Shown: positions 24,453 to 32,303 of the stretch, piece by piece
Layout: every line of letters begins with the position of its first letter
How positions within the stretch are numbered: position 1 is the stretch's first letter
Assembly (NCBI RefSeq): GCF_001712795.1
Contig: NZ_KV757784.1
Span: 1-32,681 of the forward strand
DNA: 32,681 bases
Direction of reading: 5' to 3'
DNA from: Nostoc sp. KVJ20
Lineage (GTDB): Bacteria; Cyanobacteriota; Cyanobacteriia; Cyanobacteriales; Nostocaceae
Notes under the pieces: model-generated
The model's input: only the letters and a program-made list of their open reading frames with translations
Databases searched by the model: none
Told to the model about the DNA's origin: nothing
Program-made: the position numbers and the translations under genes

Positions 24453-24680
24453 TTATGACTTCGGTTTACCCACACCCGGAGTTTCTTCTTTATCAATTTT
24501 AGGCACAAAATCAGGACGCTCTTTGCTTTCCCAACCTGCGGGGCGCTTTGAGTTGTACCAAGCTATTGAACCAATGGTTACAGCGGCAATAAAACCAACA
24601 ACATACACCAAGGTAAAAGCCAAGGGAAAGTGAGGGGCAGCATCTATGGCTGGTGCTGCCGTTTGCATAAATACATGCAT
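24453..24680 (-). CDS. Small one-helix membrane protein, possibly Psb35-like thylakoid factor
   Basis: A 75-residue protein: a short N-terminus MHVFMQTAAPAIDAAPHFPL, one transmembrane helix (AFTLVYVVGFIAAVTIGSIA), then WYNSKRPAGWESKERPDFVP and a charged tail KIDKEETPGVGKPKS. The one-helix form with a W-NSKRP-GWE motif resembles small cyanobacterial photosystem II assembly factors; I think of Psb35 (Ssl2148 in Synechocystis) from memory, without confirmation. The open frame extends to a TTG at 24695, but ATG 24680 is nine bases after a GGAG ribosome-binding site and is preferred. It is transcribed alone, between repeat arrays. The gene call is firm and the function is tentative. Confidence 0.75.
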   Translation of the reverse strand: MHVFMQTAAPAIDAAPHFPLAFTLVYVVGFIAAVTIGSIAWYNSKRPAGWESKERPDFVPKIDKEETPGVGKPKS

Positions 24681-24789
24681 GAGTATATTCTCCAAGGTTA
24701 GGTAACAGTACTTAACACACTATAAAATGAGCGTATCACCTAACATCCCCCTGTAGTTTAGTTTGAGCAACTTCATATTGCAGAGAAAA

Positions 24790-24921
24790 GGGATGAGGGA
24801 GAGAGAGTGGGGAGCAGAGGAGCAGGGGAGCAGGGGGGAAGAATAAAAATTATCTCTTTCTCCTCTGCTCCAAGTTTTGTACCCCATTCCCCATTCACCA
24901 TTCCCCATTCCCCATTCCCCA
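24790..24921. repeat. G-rich and CCCCATT heptamer repeat region
   Basis: GTGGGGAGCAGAGGAGCAGG with further GGGGAGCAGG units, then a partly complementary CTCCTCTGCTCC, then CCCCATT heptamers. It ends directly at the stop codon of the penicillin-binding protein gene (24922). The two halves can pair (GGAGCAGAGGAG with CTCCTCTGCTCC), so it may fold as a large hairpin after the gene. It is the intergenic counterpart of the insertion in rsmB. Confidence 0.8.
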
Positions 24922-27309
24922 TCATTCATTAGAAGGTCTGAGTCTATCCCGCCAGGATGGCTGTGATGATGAAGAACCTGAAGAACCAGAACTATTTGCG
25001 GGAGAAGGAGATCGCCGAGTTCTTCTAGGCGGGGGAGAATCAGATTCTACTCTTCTAGAGCGCCGCCGTGGAGTGGATGATTCTGAGGAAGAGTTATTAG
25101 AACTTGATTCTTGGCTGCGTAGGCGTAGCCCGCCGTAGGCATCGCGCCTTCTCCGTCTTGGGGTATAGTTACTTGTTTGCTGATCTTCTTGAGAATAGCT
25201 CCTCCTGCTTCTACGTCTCCTAGATGATCTGCTGCTGTCTGCACTTTCTCCCGAATCATCATTAGAGGAGATAGAACGATTTAGGATTTGTTTGGGCTTA
25301 ATAGACTGGGCTTTGATAGTACCTTTGCGACCATCTAACTTGGGTCGTTTGGGAAACTTTTCTACTGGCATCTCCTCTACCGCTTGTTTCATAAATTCGC
25401 GCCAGGTGTAAGCGGCACTACCACTACTGCCATAAGTGGGGCGGTTGTCATCGTTACCTAGCCAAACCCCTGTCACCATCTGGGGAATGTAGCCAATGAA
25501 CCATAAATCGCGGGCTTCGTCGGAGGTGCCGGTTTTGCCAGCAACCTGTCTATTACCTAATTGAGCAGCAGCACCAGTTCCCGCTTCTACGACGTTGCGT
25601 AGCATCCAAGTCATGATGGCAGCACTGTCAGCATCAATGGCCCGTTTAGGCTTGAAATTAGCTGACCAAATCACCTTACCTTGGCGGTTGAGGATGCGGG
25701 TAATGCCATGAGGTTCTGTATGCAAGCCAAGAGTAGCAAAACTGCCATAAGCACTGGTCAACTCTAGCAAATTGACTTCATTTGAGCCAAGAGCTAAGGA
25801 GTAGGTGGGCTTAAGTTCAGATTTTATCCCCATATCATGGGCAAGTTTAATCGTTGGCGTAAATCCCATATCAATCAACACTTTCACCGCAATCACATTA
25901 ATAGAACTGGTGAGAGCGTCTCGGATATTCATGGAACCTCGAAACCTTTCGCTATAGTTTTTTGGTTCATAACCATCTACGACAAAGGGTGCATCCTGGT
26001 AGGCATCGTAGGGGCTTTTACCGCTAGCGATCGCAGTGGCATAGACAAACCCTTTAAATGTCGATCCTGGCTGCCGTTGCGCCTGAGTAACCCGATTAAA
26101 CTGGTTTTTGCCAAAGTCTTTTCCCCCAACCATTGCCTTAATTTCACCGTTACGGGGGTCAATGGCCACCATTGCTGCTTGCTTAAAGTTCTCCCAGCGT
26201 CCTTGATTTCGTAGCGTTTTGGCAACCGCCTCTTCTGCCACTTTTTGCCAAGTCGGGTTCAGGGTAGTTTCTACTACTAGACCCCCACTTGTTAGCACAT
26301 CAGAAGAAACATACTTCGGCAATTCTTTTTGGATGTAGCTGGTAAAGTAGGGTGATTCTACTTGCACTCGCTTCGGTAAACTGCTTTTGAGGGTTAATGA
26401 CTCCTGAACAGCTGCTTGCCTTTGTTCTGGTGTAATAACTCCATCTTCTTGCATCCGTAACAATACCAAGTCGCGTCGCCGTTTTGCCGCTTCTGGATTT
26501 TTATCTGGTGCGTATAAGCTAGGAGCAGGAGCTAATCCAGCAATCGTTGCCATTTCCGCTAAAGAAAGCTGGTCTGGCGACTTACTAAAGTATACCCAAG
26601 ATGCATCTGCCACACCGTAAGCTCCAGCCCCCAAATAAACCAGATTCAGGTAACGCTCTAGAATCTGATCTTTGGTTAACTCTTGCTCCATTTTTTGGGC
26701 AAGGCGGACTTCTTTGAGTTTGCGCCAGATTGTCTGCTCTTGTTTCAAAAAGAGAATCCGCGTTAGCTGTTGGGTGATGGTGCTACCACCTTCAACCACA
26801 CCTTGCGATCGCAAATTATTCAAACCTGCTCTGACAATCCCTTGCAGATCAACTCCGTTATGTTCTCTAAATCTTTTATCTTCTGAGGCGATGAAAGCTT
26901 TTTTTAAATTATCTGGTATTTGTTCTAGCTTTAGTTGTTCTCTGGTCGCTTCACCTTGTTGTTGTAATATGGTGCCATCGGCAGCTTTGATAGTGAGTGT
27001 TTGCTCTCTAAGTACAGCATTCAACTCGGCCTGATTTGGCAAAGTCTGGTCTATTGAATTAATGCCGTAGATCAAGGCAAATATCCCACCACCTATACCC
27101 AAGCCTGCCCAAAACCATAAGCGACGATAGAGTGGTTTCCCGCCAGTTGCCTGATTGGCCTTCATCCTAGATGGTAAAATTTTCATTTTGCTCAGTAACT
27201 GCCTCGTCTGCGCCAGATGTGCTGGTGGTAAGCTCTCATTTGTTCCTCCTTGTCCAGAGTCACTCAAATTTTTTGGTCTTCGCTTGAACCAGGAGGTAAG
27301 CTTCCCCAC
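24922..27309 (-). CDS. Class A penicillin-binding protein (PBP1A family) with Arg/Ser-rich tail
   Basis: Bifunctional cell-wall enzyme that polymerises glycan strands and cross-links peptides. Order: basic cytoplasmic N-terminus; one membrane anchor (about 64-83); GT51 transglycosylase with EDKRFREHNG (Glu143), EGGSTITQQL and KMEQELTKDQILERYLN; transpeptidase with Ser416 in GSTFK, S-I-N at 469-471 and KTGTS at 592-596. All catalytic motifs are present. From about residue 674, a tail of about 120 residues is built of RRRRS-, SSRR- and SSSS-type runs; it contains the 30-bp repeat (residues 723-731) and is presumably periplasmic. The GTG start at 27309 follows GAGG at good spacing and begins MGKLTSWFKRR. 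Transcribed alone, divergent from folK. Confidence 0.95.
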   Translation of the reverse strand: MGKLTSWFKRRPKNLSDSGQGGTNESLPPAHLAQTRQLLSKMKILPSRMKANQATGGKPLYRRLWFWAGLGIGGGIFALIYGINSIDQTLPNQAELNAVLREQTLTIKAADGTILQQQGEATREQLKLEQIPDNLKKAFIASEDKRFREHNGVDLQGIVRAGLNNLRSQGVVEGGSTITQQLTRILFLKQEQTIWRKLKEVRLAQKMEQELTKDQILERYLNLVYLGAGAYGVADASWVYFSKSPDQLSLAEMATIAGLAPAPSLYAPDKNPEAAKRRRDLVLLRMQEDGVITPEQRQAAVQESLTLKSSLPKRVQVESPYFTSYIQKELPKYVSSDVLTSGGLVVETTLNPTWQKVAEEAVAKTLRNQGRWENFKQAAMVAIDPRNGEIKAMVGGKDFGKNQFNRVTQAQRQPGSTFKGFVYATAIASGKSPYDAYQDAPFVVDGYEPKNYSERFRGSMNIRDALTSSINVIAVKVLIDMGFTPTIKLAHDMGIKSELKPTYSLALGSNEVNLLELTSAYGSFATLGLHTEPHGITRILNRQGKVIWSANFKPKRAIDADSAAIMTWMLRNVVEAGTGAAAQLGNRQVAGKTGTSDEARDLWFIGYIPQMVTGVWLGNDDNRPTYGSSGSAAYTWREFMKQAVEEMPVEKFPKRPKLDGRKGTIKAQSIKPKQILNRSISSNDDSGESADSSRSSRRRRSRRSYSQEDQQTSNYTPRRRRRDAYGGLRLRSQESSSNNSSSESSTPRRRSRRVESDSPPPRRTRRSPSPANSSGSSGSSSSQPSWRDRLRPSNE
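25116..25145 (-). repeat. Dispersed 30-bp GC-rich repeat inside the PBP tail
   Basis: On the minus strand it reads GCGATGCCTACGGCGGGCTA plus CGCCTACGCA, differing from the copy at 660-689 at only a few positions. It encodes D-A-Y-G-G-L-R-L-R, the same reading phase as the copy in the CheA gene (D-V-Y-D-G-L-R-Q-R). Confidence 0.85.
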
Positions 27310-27579
27310 GTCAGTTCCTCGCTCAAAGTAGTAACTATATAACCACCATCAATCAACTTTGGGGTTAGCGCACCACCATTGTGTTAGTATAATATCCTAT
27401 AAATAATTAACTAAATTCACCATAAAATAATGTTTTTTAGATTTGGTTAGTTTAGTTTTGTAAAAATGCTGCAATTTTGATAACTATTCTGAATACAAAA
27501 GCTATTGGTATTTTCTGGAACAAGCGCAGCAAAGTATCCGCAAAAACAGCCAGAAAACGGCTCAATTAAGGAGAGTAGG

Positions 27580-28095
27580 ATGCCAACGGTGAGCAACGCC
27601 TACACCAAACCCAGACGAAGCGCTCTTGCCCTTGGTAGTAATATCGGCGATTCGCAGACGATTTTAGAAGCAGCTATAGAGATTTTAGCCCAAACCCCAG
27701 GTATTCTCTTAGAAGCCAAATCCAATTGGTATCAAACTAAAGCTATCGGGCCACCACAGCCAGATTACCTAAATGGCTGCGTCACATTGCAGGTAGAAAT
27801 GCTACCTCAGCAGTTATTAGAAATTTTGTTAGGAATTGAACAACAATTTGGGCGGGTGCGACAGGAACGCTGGGGGCCAAGAACCCTGGATTTAGATTTG
27901 TTATTATTTGATGACTTTATTGTAGATACACCAAATCTCCAGATTCCCCATCCCCGAATGCGGGATCGGGCCTTTGTGTTAGTACCACTGGCAGAAATTG
28001 CCCCAGATTGGGTAGAACCAGTTTCTAGGTGTGTTATTAAAGAACTGCTGAAAGAGGTAGACTGTTCAGATGTACATTTATGGATGGGCAATTAA
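27580..28095 (+). CDS. folK: 2-amino-4-hydroxy-6-hydroxymethyldihydropteridine diphosphokinase (HPPK)
   Basis: Transfers pyrophosphate from ATP to 6-hydroxymethyl-dihydropterin in folate synthesis. HPPK landmarks are all present: ALGSNIGDSQTILEAAIEIL, SNWYQTKAIG, QPDYLNGCVTLQ, the ATP/Mg-binding RWGPRTLDLDLLLFDD and IPHPRMRDRAFVLVPLAEIAP. The open frame reaches back to 27505 through a TTG, but ATG 27580 follows a strong AAGGAGA site by six bases and gives a normal 171-residue enzyme. It is the first of three same-strand genes (folK, Nudix hydrolase, ADP-ribosylglycohydrolase). The 270-bp gap to the divergent PBP gene holds the promoters, but I could not place them confidently. Confidence 0.96.
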   Translation: MPTVSNAYTKPRRSALALGSNIGDSQTILEAAIEILAQTPGILLEAKSNWYQTKAIGPPQPDYLNGCVTLQVEMLPQQLLEILLGIEQQFGRVRQERWGPRTLDLDLLLFDDFIVDTPNLQIPHPRMRDRAFVLVPLAEIAPDWVEPVSRCVIKELLKEVDCSDVHLWMGN

Positions 28096-28163
28096 AATCA
28101 CCATCCTTAAACGCAGAAGAACGCTGATTTCGCCTCTGTATTCACAGATAATCAGATTTTATT

Positions 28164-28712
28164 ATGCCATTAGGTAGAGAATTACCACAACTACTAAAAC
28201 AACGCCTGTTTTATAAAGGACGCAAGTTTGATTTTGAAGTTAATCGCTTGCGTTTACCTAATAAATCGGAAGGAGAATGGGAATGTATTCGTCACCCTGG
28301 TGGTGCTTTAGCTGTACCGGTGACACCAGAGGGTAAACTTGTGCTGGTGCGCCAGTATCGTTTTGCAATTCAGGGACGAATATTAGAATTTCCGGCGGGA
28401 ACTGTGGAAGCAAATGAAGAACCTTTAGAGACAATACAGCGTGAAATTGAAGAAGAAACTGGTTATAGTGCCAAAAAATGGGATAAACTAGGCGAATTTT
28501 TCTTAGCTCCCGGCTATTCTGATGAAATTATCTATGCTTTTCTGGCGCGAGATTTGGAAAAGCTGGAGACACCACCACCACAAGATGGAGACGAGGATAT
28601 CGAAACTGTATTTTTGACTCCCGAAGAATTGGAGAAAGCGATTCTGGAGGGAGAACCGGTAGATGCTAAATCAGTTTCTAGCTTTTTTCTGGCGCGTCCG
28701 TTTTTAATTTAA
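28164..28712 (+). CDS. Nudix hydrolase, ADP-ribose pyrophosphatase type
   Basis: Likely splits ADP-ribose to AMP and ribose 5-phosphate. The Nudix box is complete at residues 79-102 (G-x5-E-x7-REIEEETG), binding Mg2+ through the Glu residues of REIEEETG (93-100). Before it come LVLVRQYRFAI and RILEFPAGTVE, and after it FFLAPGYSDEIIYAFLA, all typical of the ADP-ribose-cleaving subgroup. Its 182 residues are normal. Only seven bases separate its stop from an ADP-ribosylglycohydrolase gene, an enzyme whose product would be ADP-ribose; this supports the substrate call. ATG 28164 is 68 bp after folK. Other nucleoside-diphosphate sugars cannot be excluded. Confidence 0.92.
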   Translation: MPLGRELPQLLKQRLFYKGRKFDFEVNRLRLPNKSEGEWECIRHPGGALAVPVTPEGKLVLVRQYRFAIQGRILEFPAGTVEANEEPLETIQREIEEETGYSAKKWDKLGEFFLAPGYSDEIIYAFLARDLEKLETPPPQDGDEDIETVFLTPEELEKAILEGEPVDAKSVSSFFLARPFLI

Positions 28713-28719
28713 TACCCTT

Positions 28720-29565
28720 ATGCTGCTAGAGTTAGCGATCGCAGATGCCTACGGTGCAGGCTTTGAATATGCTGATGAGATGATCGTTAACAACGATTTG
28801 AGTCGATACGTCGAGCATCCGCGTTTTCGACTCATTCCTGGCAGCTATACTGACGATACTCAGATGAGCATTGCCATTGCCGAAGTAATTGTTGCTCAAG
28901 CACCGTGGACGCCAGAAGTTTTAGCCGATAGTTTTGTTAGAGCCTTCAAGCGCGATGAGAGGGAAGGTTATTCTCGAAGCTTCTACCATTTTCTGGGAGA
29001 AATTCAAGATGGGGAAGAGTTTTTAAGCAAAATTAACCCTGATAGTGACAAAAGCGGAGGGGCAATGCGTGCAGCACCCATTGGCATCTATCCCACACCA
29101 GAAAAAGTCATTGAAGCGGCAACAATTCAAGCAGCAATTACCCATAATACACCTGATGGAATCAATGCTGCCGTTGCGGCTGCCCTAATGTCACATTATT
29201 TTATCTATCGACTGGGAGCAAAACGCAAATTAGGACTATTTCTCAAAGGTTATGTATCTGGAGAGTGGTCTAAACCTTGGGAAGGTAAGGTAAAGTCCAA
29301 AGGCTGGATTAGTGTCAGGGCTGCGATTACTGCGGTGATGCGAAATGACAGCATGAGCGAACTTTTACAAGATTGTATCGCTTTTACCGGGGATGTAGAT
29401 ACAGTAGCGGCGATCGCCCTAGCTGCTGGTTCTTGTAGCGAAGAAATTATACAAGACATTCCCCATAATCTTGTCACAGGCTTAGAGAATGGAGCTTATG
29501 GTAGAGATTACCTCATTGGGTTGGATAAACAGCTAATGAGTTTGGTAAACAAAAAGACGAGCTAA
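28720..29565 (+). CDS. ADP-ribosylglycohydrolase family protein (ARH/DraG-like)
   Basis: Member of the ARH/DraG family, which removes ADP-ribose from proteins or small molecules with a di-metal centre. Metal ligands are visible in YTDDTQMS (45-50) and TGDVDTVAAIA (about 223-233), where the usual form is GDTDT; the Val substitution keeps both Asp. The N-terminus (ELAIADAYGAGFEYA) is the family's first helix, starting slightly short. There is no signal peptide and the length of 281 residues is normal. In nitrogen-fixing bacteria DraG reactivates ADP-ribosylated dinitrogenase reductase, but other ARH enzymes act elsewhere. The tight coupling to the Nudix gene suggests sequential ADP-ribose handling. 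The substrate is unknown. Confidence 0.9.
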   Translation: MLLELAIADAYGAGFEYADEMIVNNDLSRYVEHPRFRLIPGSYTDDTQMSIAIAEVIVAQAPWTPEVLADSFVRAFKRDEREGYSRSFYHFLGEIQDGEEFLSKINPDSDKSGGAMRAAPIGIYPTPEKVIEAATIQAAITHNTPDGINAAVAAALMSHYFIYRLGAKRKLGLFLKGYVSGEWSKPWEGKVKSKGWISVRAAITAVMRNDSMSELLQDCIAFTGDVDTVAAIALAAGSCSEEIIQDIPHNLVTGLENGAYGRDYLIGLDKQLMSLVNKKTS

Positions 29566-29581
29566 ATGTAATACATGGGTT

Positions 29582-29604
29582 AAAGGCAAACTTGCCTTTT
29601 CAAT
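29582..29604 (+). terminator. Putative Rho-independent terminator after the ADP-ribosylglycohydrolase gene
   Basis: AAAGGCA and TGCCTTT pair around a four-base loop 17 bases after the stop codon, followed by TTC. The stem is short and the T-run weak, but the position suits the end of the folK-Nudix-ARH gene group. Confidence 0.55.
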
Positions 29605-29766
29605 ACTACGATTTTTCGATATTATTACAGTAATTTAGGTAAATATAAAGCTAGCCTAATCTTCATTAGCTCCAAGTTGGAGTAGTAAAGTACACATTGG
29701 AGGCTTAACTATATACCTGTATATTCAATACATTAACTGCTCAGTCAGGGACTTACTTATTAGTAA

Positions 29767-29915
29767 TATAGGACTCATATTTGATTTCTGAAAAAACTCA
29801 GTACAACTAAGAAGCCTTCTTGACTGTTGCCTGTTGCCTATTGCCTATTGCCTATTGCCTATTGCCTATTGCCTGCCTACGCAAATGAGTTCAGAAATCA
29901 AAGCGGATTCCTATA
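29767..29915. mobile_element. MITE-like element with TTGCCTA heptamer core, copy 2
   Basis: 149 bp with the same ends (TATAGGA ... TCCTATA; 21 of 25 bases match as inverted repeats) and the same sequence as 18633-18774 apart from one more heptamer unit and a few substitutions. It lies in the spacer before the SPFH gene. It encodes nothing; mobilisation would need a transposase in trans. The surrounding spacer (29605-30043) holds no other gene I can support. Confidence 0.8.
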
Positions 29916-30043
29916 ATGTTTTGTTACTTAGCTAGAGTGATATGAAAATTGACTTCGAGCCAAAGTTATAAGAGCATGACAGGAAGAAGCTTACAACTCC
30001 TAAATATGTGTCTCAAGACAAGACGCATACATGTTTCACACAG

Positions 30044-30847
30044 ATGAAAAAAAATACAACTTTTAATAGTGCTGGCAAACTGACTGCTCTTTTGTTCCTG
30101 ATAACTCTTTTCCTCACGCCTTGTGTGATTGTAAATGCAGGTGAACGTGGTGTATTGATGAAATTTGGCGAAGTCCAAAACCAGATATTAGGAGAAGGAC
30201 TTCACTTGATTATTCCTGTAGTCAATACTGTAAAAAAGTTGAGTATTCGAGTCCAAAAACAGGAAATTTCGACTGAAGCTTCTTCCAAAGACTTACAAAA
30301 TGTTTTCACCGATGTAGCTCTCAATTGGCATATTATTCCCCAAGAAATAAATGCCATTTTTCAAGAAATAGGAGATGAACAAGATGTAGTTATTCGGATT
30401 ATTAACCCAGCAGTTGAAGAAGTTATAAAAGCAGTCATGGCAAAGTATACTGCTGAAGAAATTATTACTAAACGAGGAGAAGTCAAAAGTGGAGTAGATG
30501 ATGCATTGTCTACACGACTAGGTAGCTATCACGTTGCAGTCGATGATATTTCTCTAGTTCATGTCCATTTTTCAGAACAATTTGGTGAGGCGGTAGAGGC
30601 GAAGCAGATTGCTGAACAAGAAGCAAAACAAGCAGAGTTTATCGCCCTGAAAGCAACAAAAGAGGCTGAAGCAAAAGTTAATTTAGCCAAAGGAGAAGCT
30701 GAAACCCACAGATTATTACGTGATGGTTTAACTCCAGAAATATTACAAAGGCAAGCAATACAAAAATGGAATGGTAAGTTGCCATTAATTGTAAGCAAGG
30801 AGGCTCCCAAGTTGTTGAATTTAAGTGAATTTTTAAAATTTGATTAA
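30044..30847 (+). CDS. SPFH/prohibitin-like membrane-anchored protein
   Basis: One N-terminal membrane segment (ALLFLITLFLTPCVIV), then an SPFH domain (GERGVLMKFGEVQNQILGEG, LHLIIPVVNTVKKLSIRVQ, TDVALNWHI), then an alanine/glutamate-rich coiled coil (EAKQIAEQEAKQAEFIALKA) and a conserved end (ILQRQAIQKWNGKLPLIVSK). This is the layout of prohibitin-like proteins, which form ring scaffolds on membranes and modulate membrane proteases and quality control. An in-frame GTG at 30008 would add 12 residues; ATG 30044 (MKKNTTFNSAGKL) gives a normal cytoplasmic lead. No NfeD-like or FtsH-like partner is adjacent. Confident for family; no particular partner can be named. Confidence 0.9.
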   Translation: MKKNTTFNSAGKLTALLFLITLFLTPCVIVNAGERGVLMKFGEVQNQILGEGLHLIIPVVNTVKKLSIRVQKQEISTEASSKDLQNVFTDVALNWHIIPQEINAIFQEIGDEQDVVIRIINPAVEEVIKAVMAKYTAEEIITKRGEVKSGVDDALSTRLGSYHVAVDDISLVHVHFSEQFGEAVEAKQIAEQEAKQAEFIALKATKEAEAKVNLAKGEAETHRLLRDGLTPEILQRQAIQKWNGKLPLIVSKEAPKLLNLSEFLKFD

Positions 30848-30952
30848 AGTTGATATTGCTTTTTACGAAATATCTACTAGATATACATAGTAGGGGTTTA
30901 CAGATGTGTACACCCCATAATCGATTCCTTTACAAAAAGGTGATCAACTAAA

Positions 30953-31414
30953 TCAACTGTTAGAGAATAAAATGGGAAAATCGAGAATCTTCAACTGGAT
31001 TAAGAGCATAATCAACAGGGTATAAACTGTTGAGGAAATTAGACCAGTGAATAATTCTTTTTTGAGATTATGCTCTTGAGGTTCCTTTTGAAAAATGTCC
31101 TTAGAACCGAATTGCATCAAGAGAATTCCCACAATATTAGAGAGCCAGTACCCTATAATTGAACAAGGTAGAAGTAATTTTGGGGAAAGTAAACTACATG
31201 CATACCCAAAACCATAAGCTATTGGCAGATTAAATAGTAAGTCATTCCACCAACATAGTGGTGACAACAAATATCCCAGTACCAGAAAAAATCCACCTCT
31301 GAGTTTTCTGAAAATGTCTTTTTTGAACTCTTTTGGAGTAGATTGTTGTAATTGCTCTGGCGCTGTGTCTCCTGTTACATTCAACTCTTGACTAACGTTT
31401 TGGACGCTTTCCAT
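30953..31414 (-). CDS. Unrecognised small membrane protein
   Basis: A 153-residue protein: polar N-terminus (about 1-38, ending KDIFRKLRGG), then hydrophobic segments at about FFLVLGYLLSPLCWW, LPIAYGFGYACSLL, LLPCSIIGYWLSNIVGILLMQF and, after a charged loop (KEPQEHNLKKELF), TGLISSTVYTLLIMLLIQL. Four membrane passages are likely. ATG 31414 is the best start. I do not recognise the family. It converges with the SPFH gene across 105 bp. A normal-looking residue composition and the hydrophobic pattern make a real gene likely. Confidence 0.65.
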   Translation of the reverse strand: MESVQNVSQELNVTGDTAPEQLQQSTPKEFKKDIFRKLRGGFFLVLGYLLSPLCWWNDLLFNLPIAYGFGYACSLLSPKLLLPCSIIGYWLSNIVGILLMQFGSKDIFQKEPQEHNLKKELFTGLISSTVYTLLIMLLIQLKILDFPILFSNS

Positions 31415-31908
31415 AAAAACCCACTATTCCTATCGTCTTAGTGTAGTTTAGTATATAAACTAAATCAAAGTCTAGTACAAGAGTGATAACATTTTGGCTT
31501 TTTGATGCTGAAAGTTTTACCAATGAATAGTTTCAGCAAAATAGTAAAAAGCAAACGAGAGGTTTAAATCAGTTGCAACTTAACAATATCTGATTTCTAC
31601 CAGAGGTACATAAGTAAGTTCCCTTCTTGCCTAATCTGGGTTAGTCCTTCGGTACTTGAGCAAAATAAAAGTATTTATACACCATTGAGACAATCAACAC
31701 TATTTTTCGCTCAATAGAATTTGAAAATAAAAGTATATTTTTATAAATTATAGCACACGATGAGATCCAATACTGATATTAGAATGCCCAGAGCATCCTT
31801 ATGCATGGTTATTGAGGAGTAAAAATTTTATGTTTTTTCATATAGTCAGGGCAGAAATTTGAACTAATAATAGCTACAATAAAAATACTGATTCATATTA
31901 ATAGGAAC
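31415..31908. other. 494-bp AT-rich intergenic region
   Basis: Between two divergent small membrane-protein genes. No ORF with coding character, no clear heptamer array and no strong hairpin. Both promoters should lie here; none could be placed with confidence. Confidence 0.4.
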
Positions 31909-32181
31909 ATGACAGATTTAACTCCAAATAGCACATTTTTAATAACAGGAATTATTTTTATAACGATTGCTGTAATCGGGCAATCTAAATTAGGGTTTAT
32001 TGAAATTAATCCTGGTTGTTTTGGTAGATTATTGGCTCTATTGATTGGGACTTCGAGCCTATTATATGCTTTAGGATTACTCAATTTTTCAGCCGGAAGC
32101 CTTGACTTCTTAAGAACTTCTCTGACAGAACAAATTAAACAGAGTATAAGTTCAATAAATGATCTTTTACAAGGATCTTAA
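31909..32181 (+). CDS. Unrecognised two-helix membrane protein
   Basis: A 90-residue protein with two hydrophobic helices, FLITGIIFITIAVIG and LLALLIGTSSLLYALGLLNF, separated by QSKLGFIEINPGCFGR, then an amphipathic tail (SLTEQIKQSISSINDLLQ). An AGGA precedes ATG 31909. I do not recognise it. The central I-E-I-N-P-x-x-F-G-R segment may be a conserved family mark. The frame on the other strand (31893-32084) is not more convincing. Confidence 0.6.
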   Translation: MTDLTPNSTFLITGIIFITIAVIGQSKLGFIEINPGCFGRLLALLIGTSSLLYALGLLNFSAGSLDFLRTSLTEQIKQSISSINDLLQGS

Positions 32182-32303
32182 TAAGGTTAAAAATTTTATT
32201 TCTAGGTGAATTTCAATAACTGTTTTATCAAAAAAAGGAAAAGGTAAAAACCTTGCCCGCAAGTGGCGCGAAATAATCCTTGTATCGCAAGGTAGGTCGA
32301 AAC

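Noticed and set aside
24720..24929. Minus-strand 69-codon frame after the PBP gene
   Set aside because: It translates the CCCCATT and G-rich repeats (MGNGEWGMG-type sequence); non-coding.
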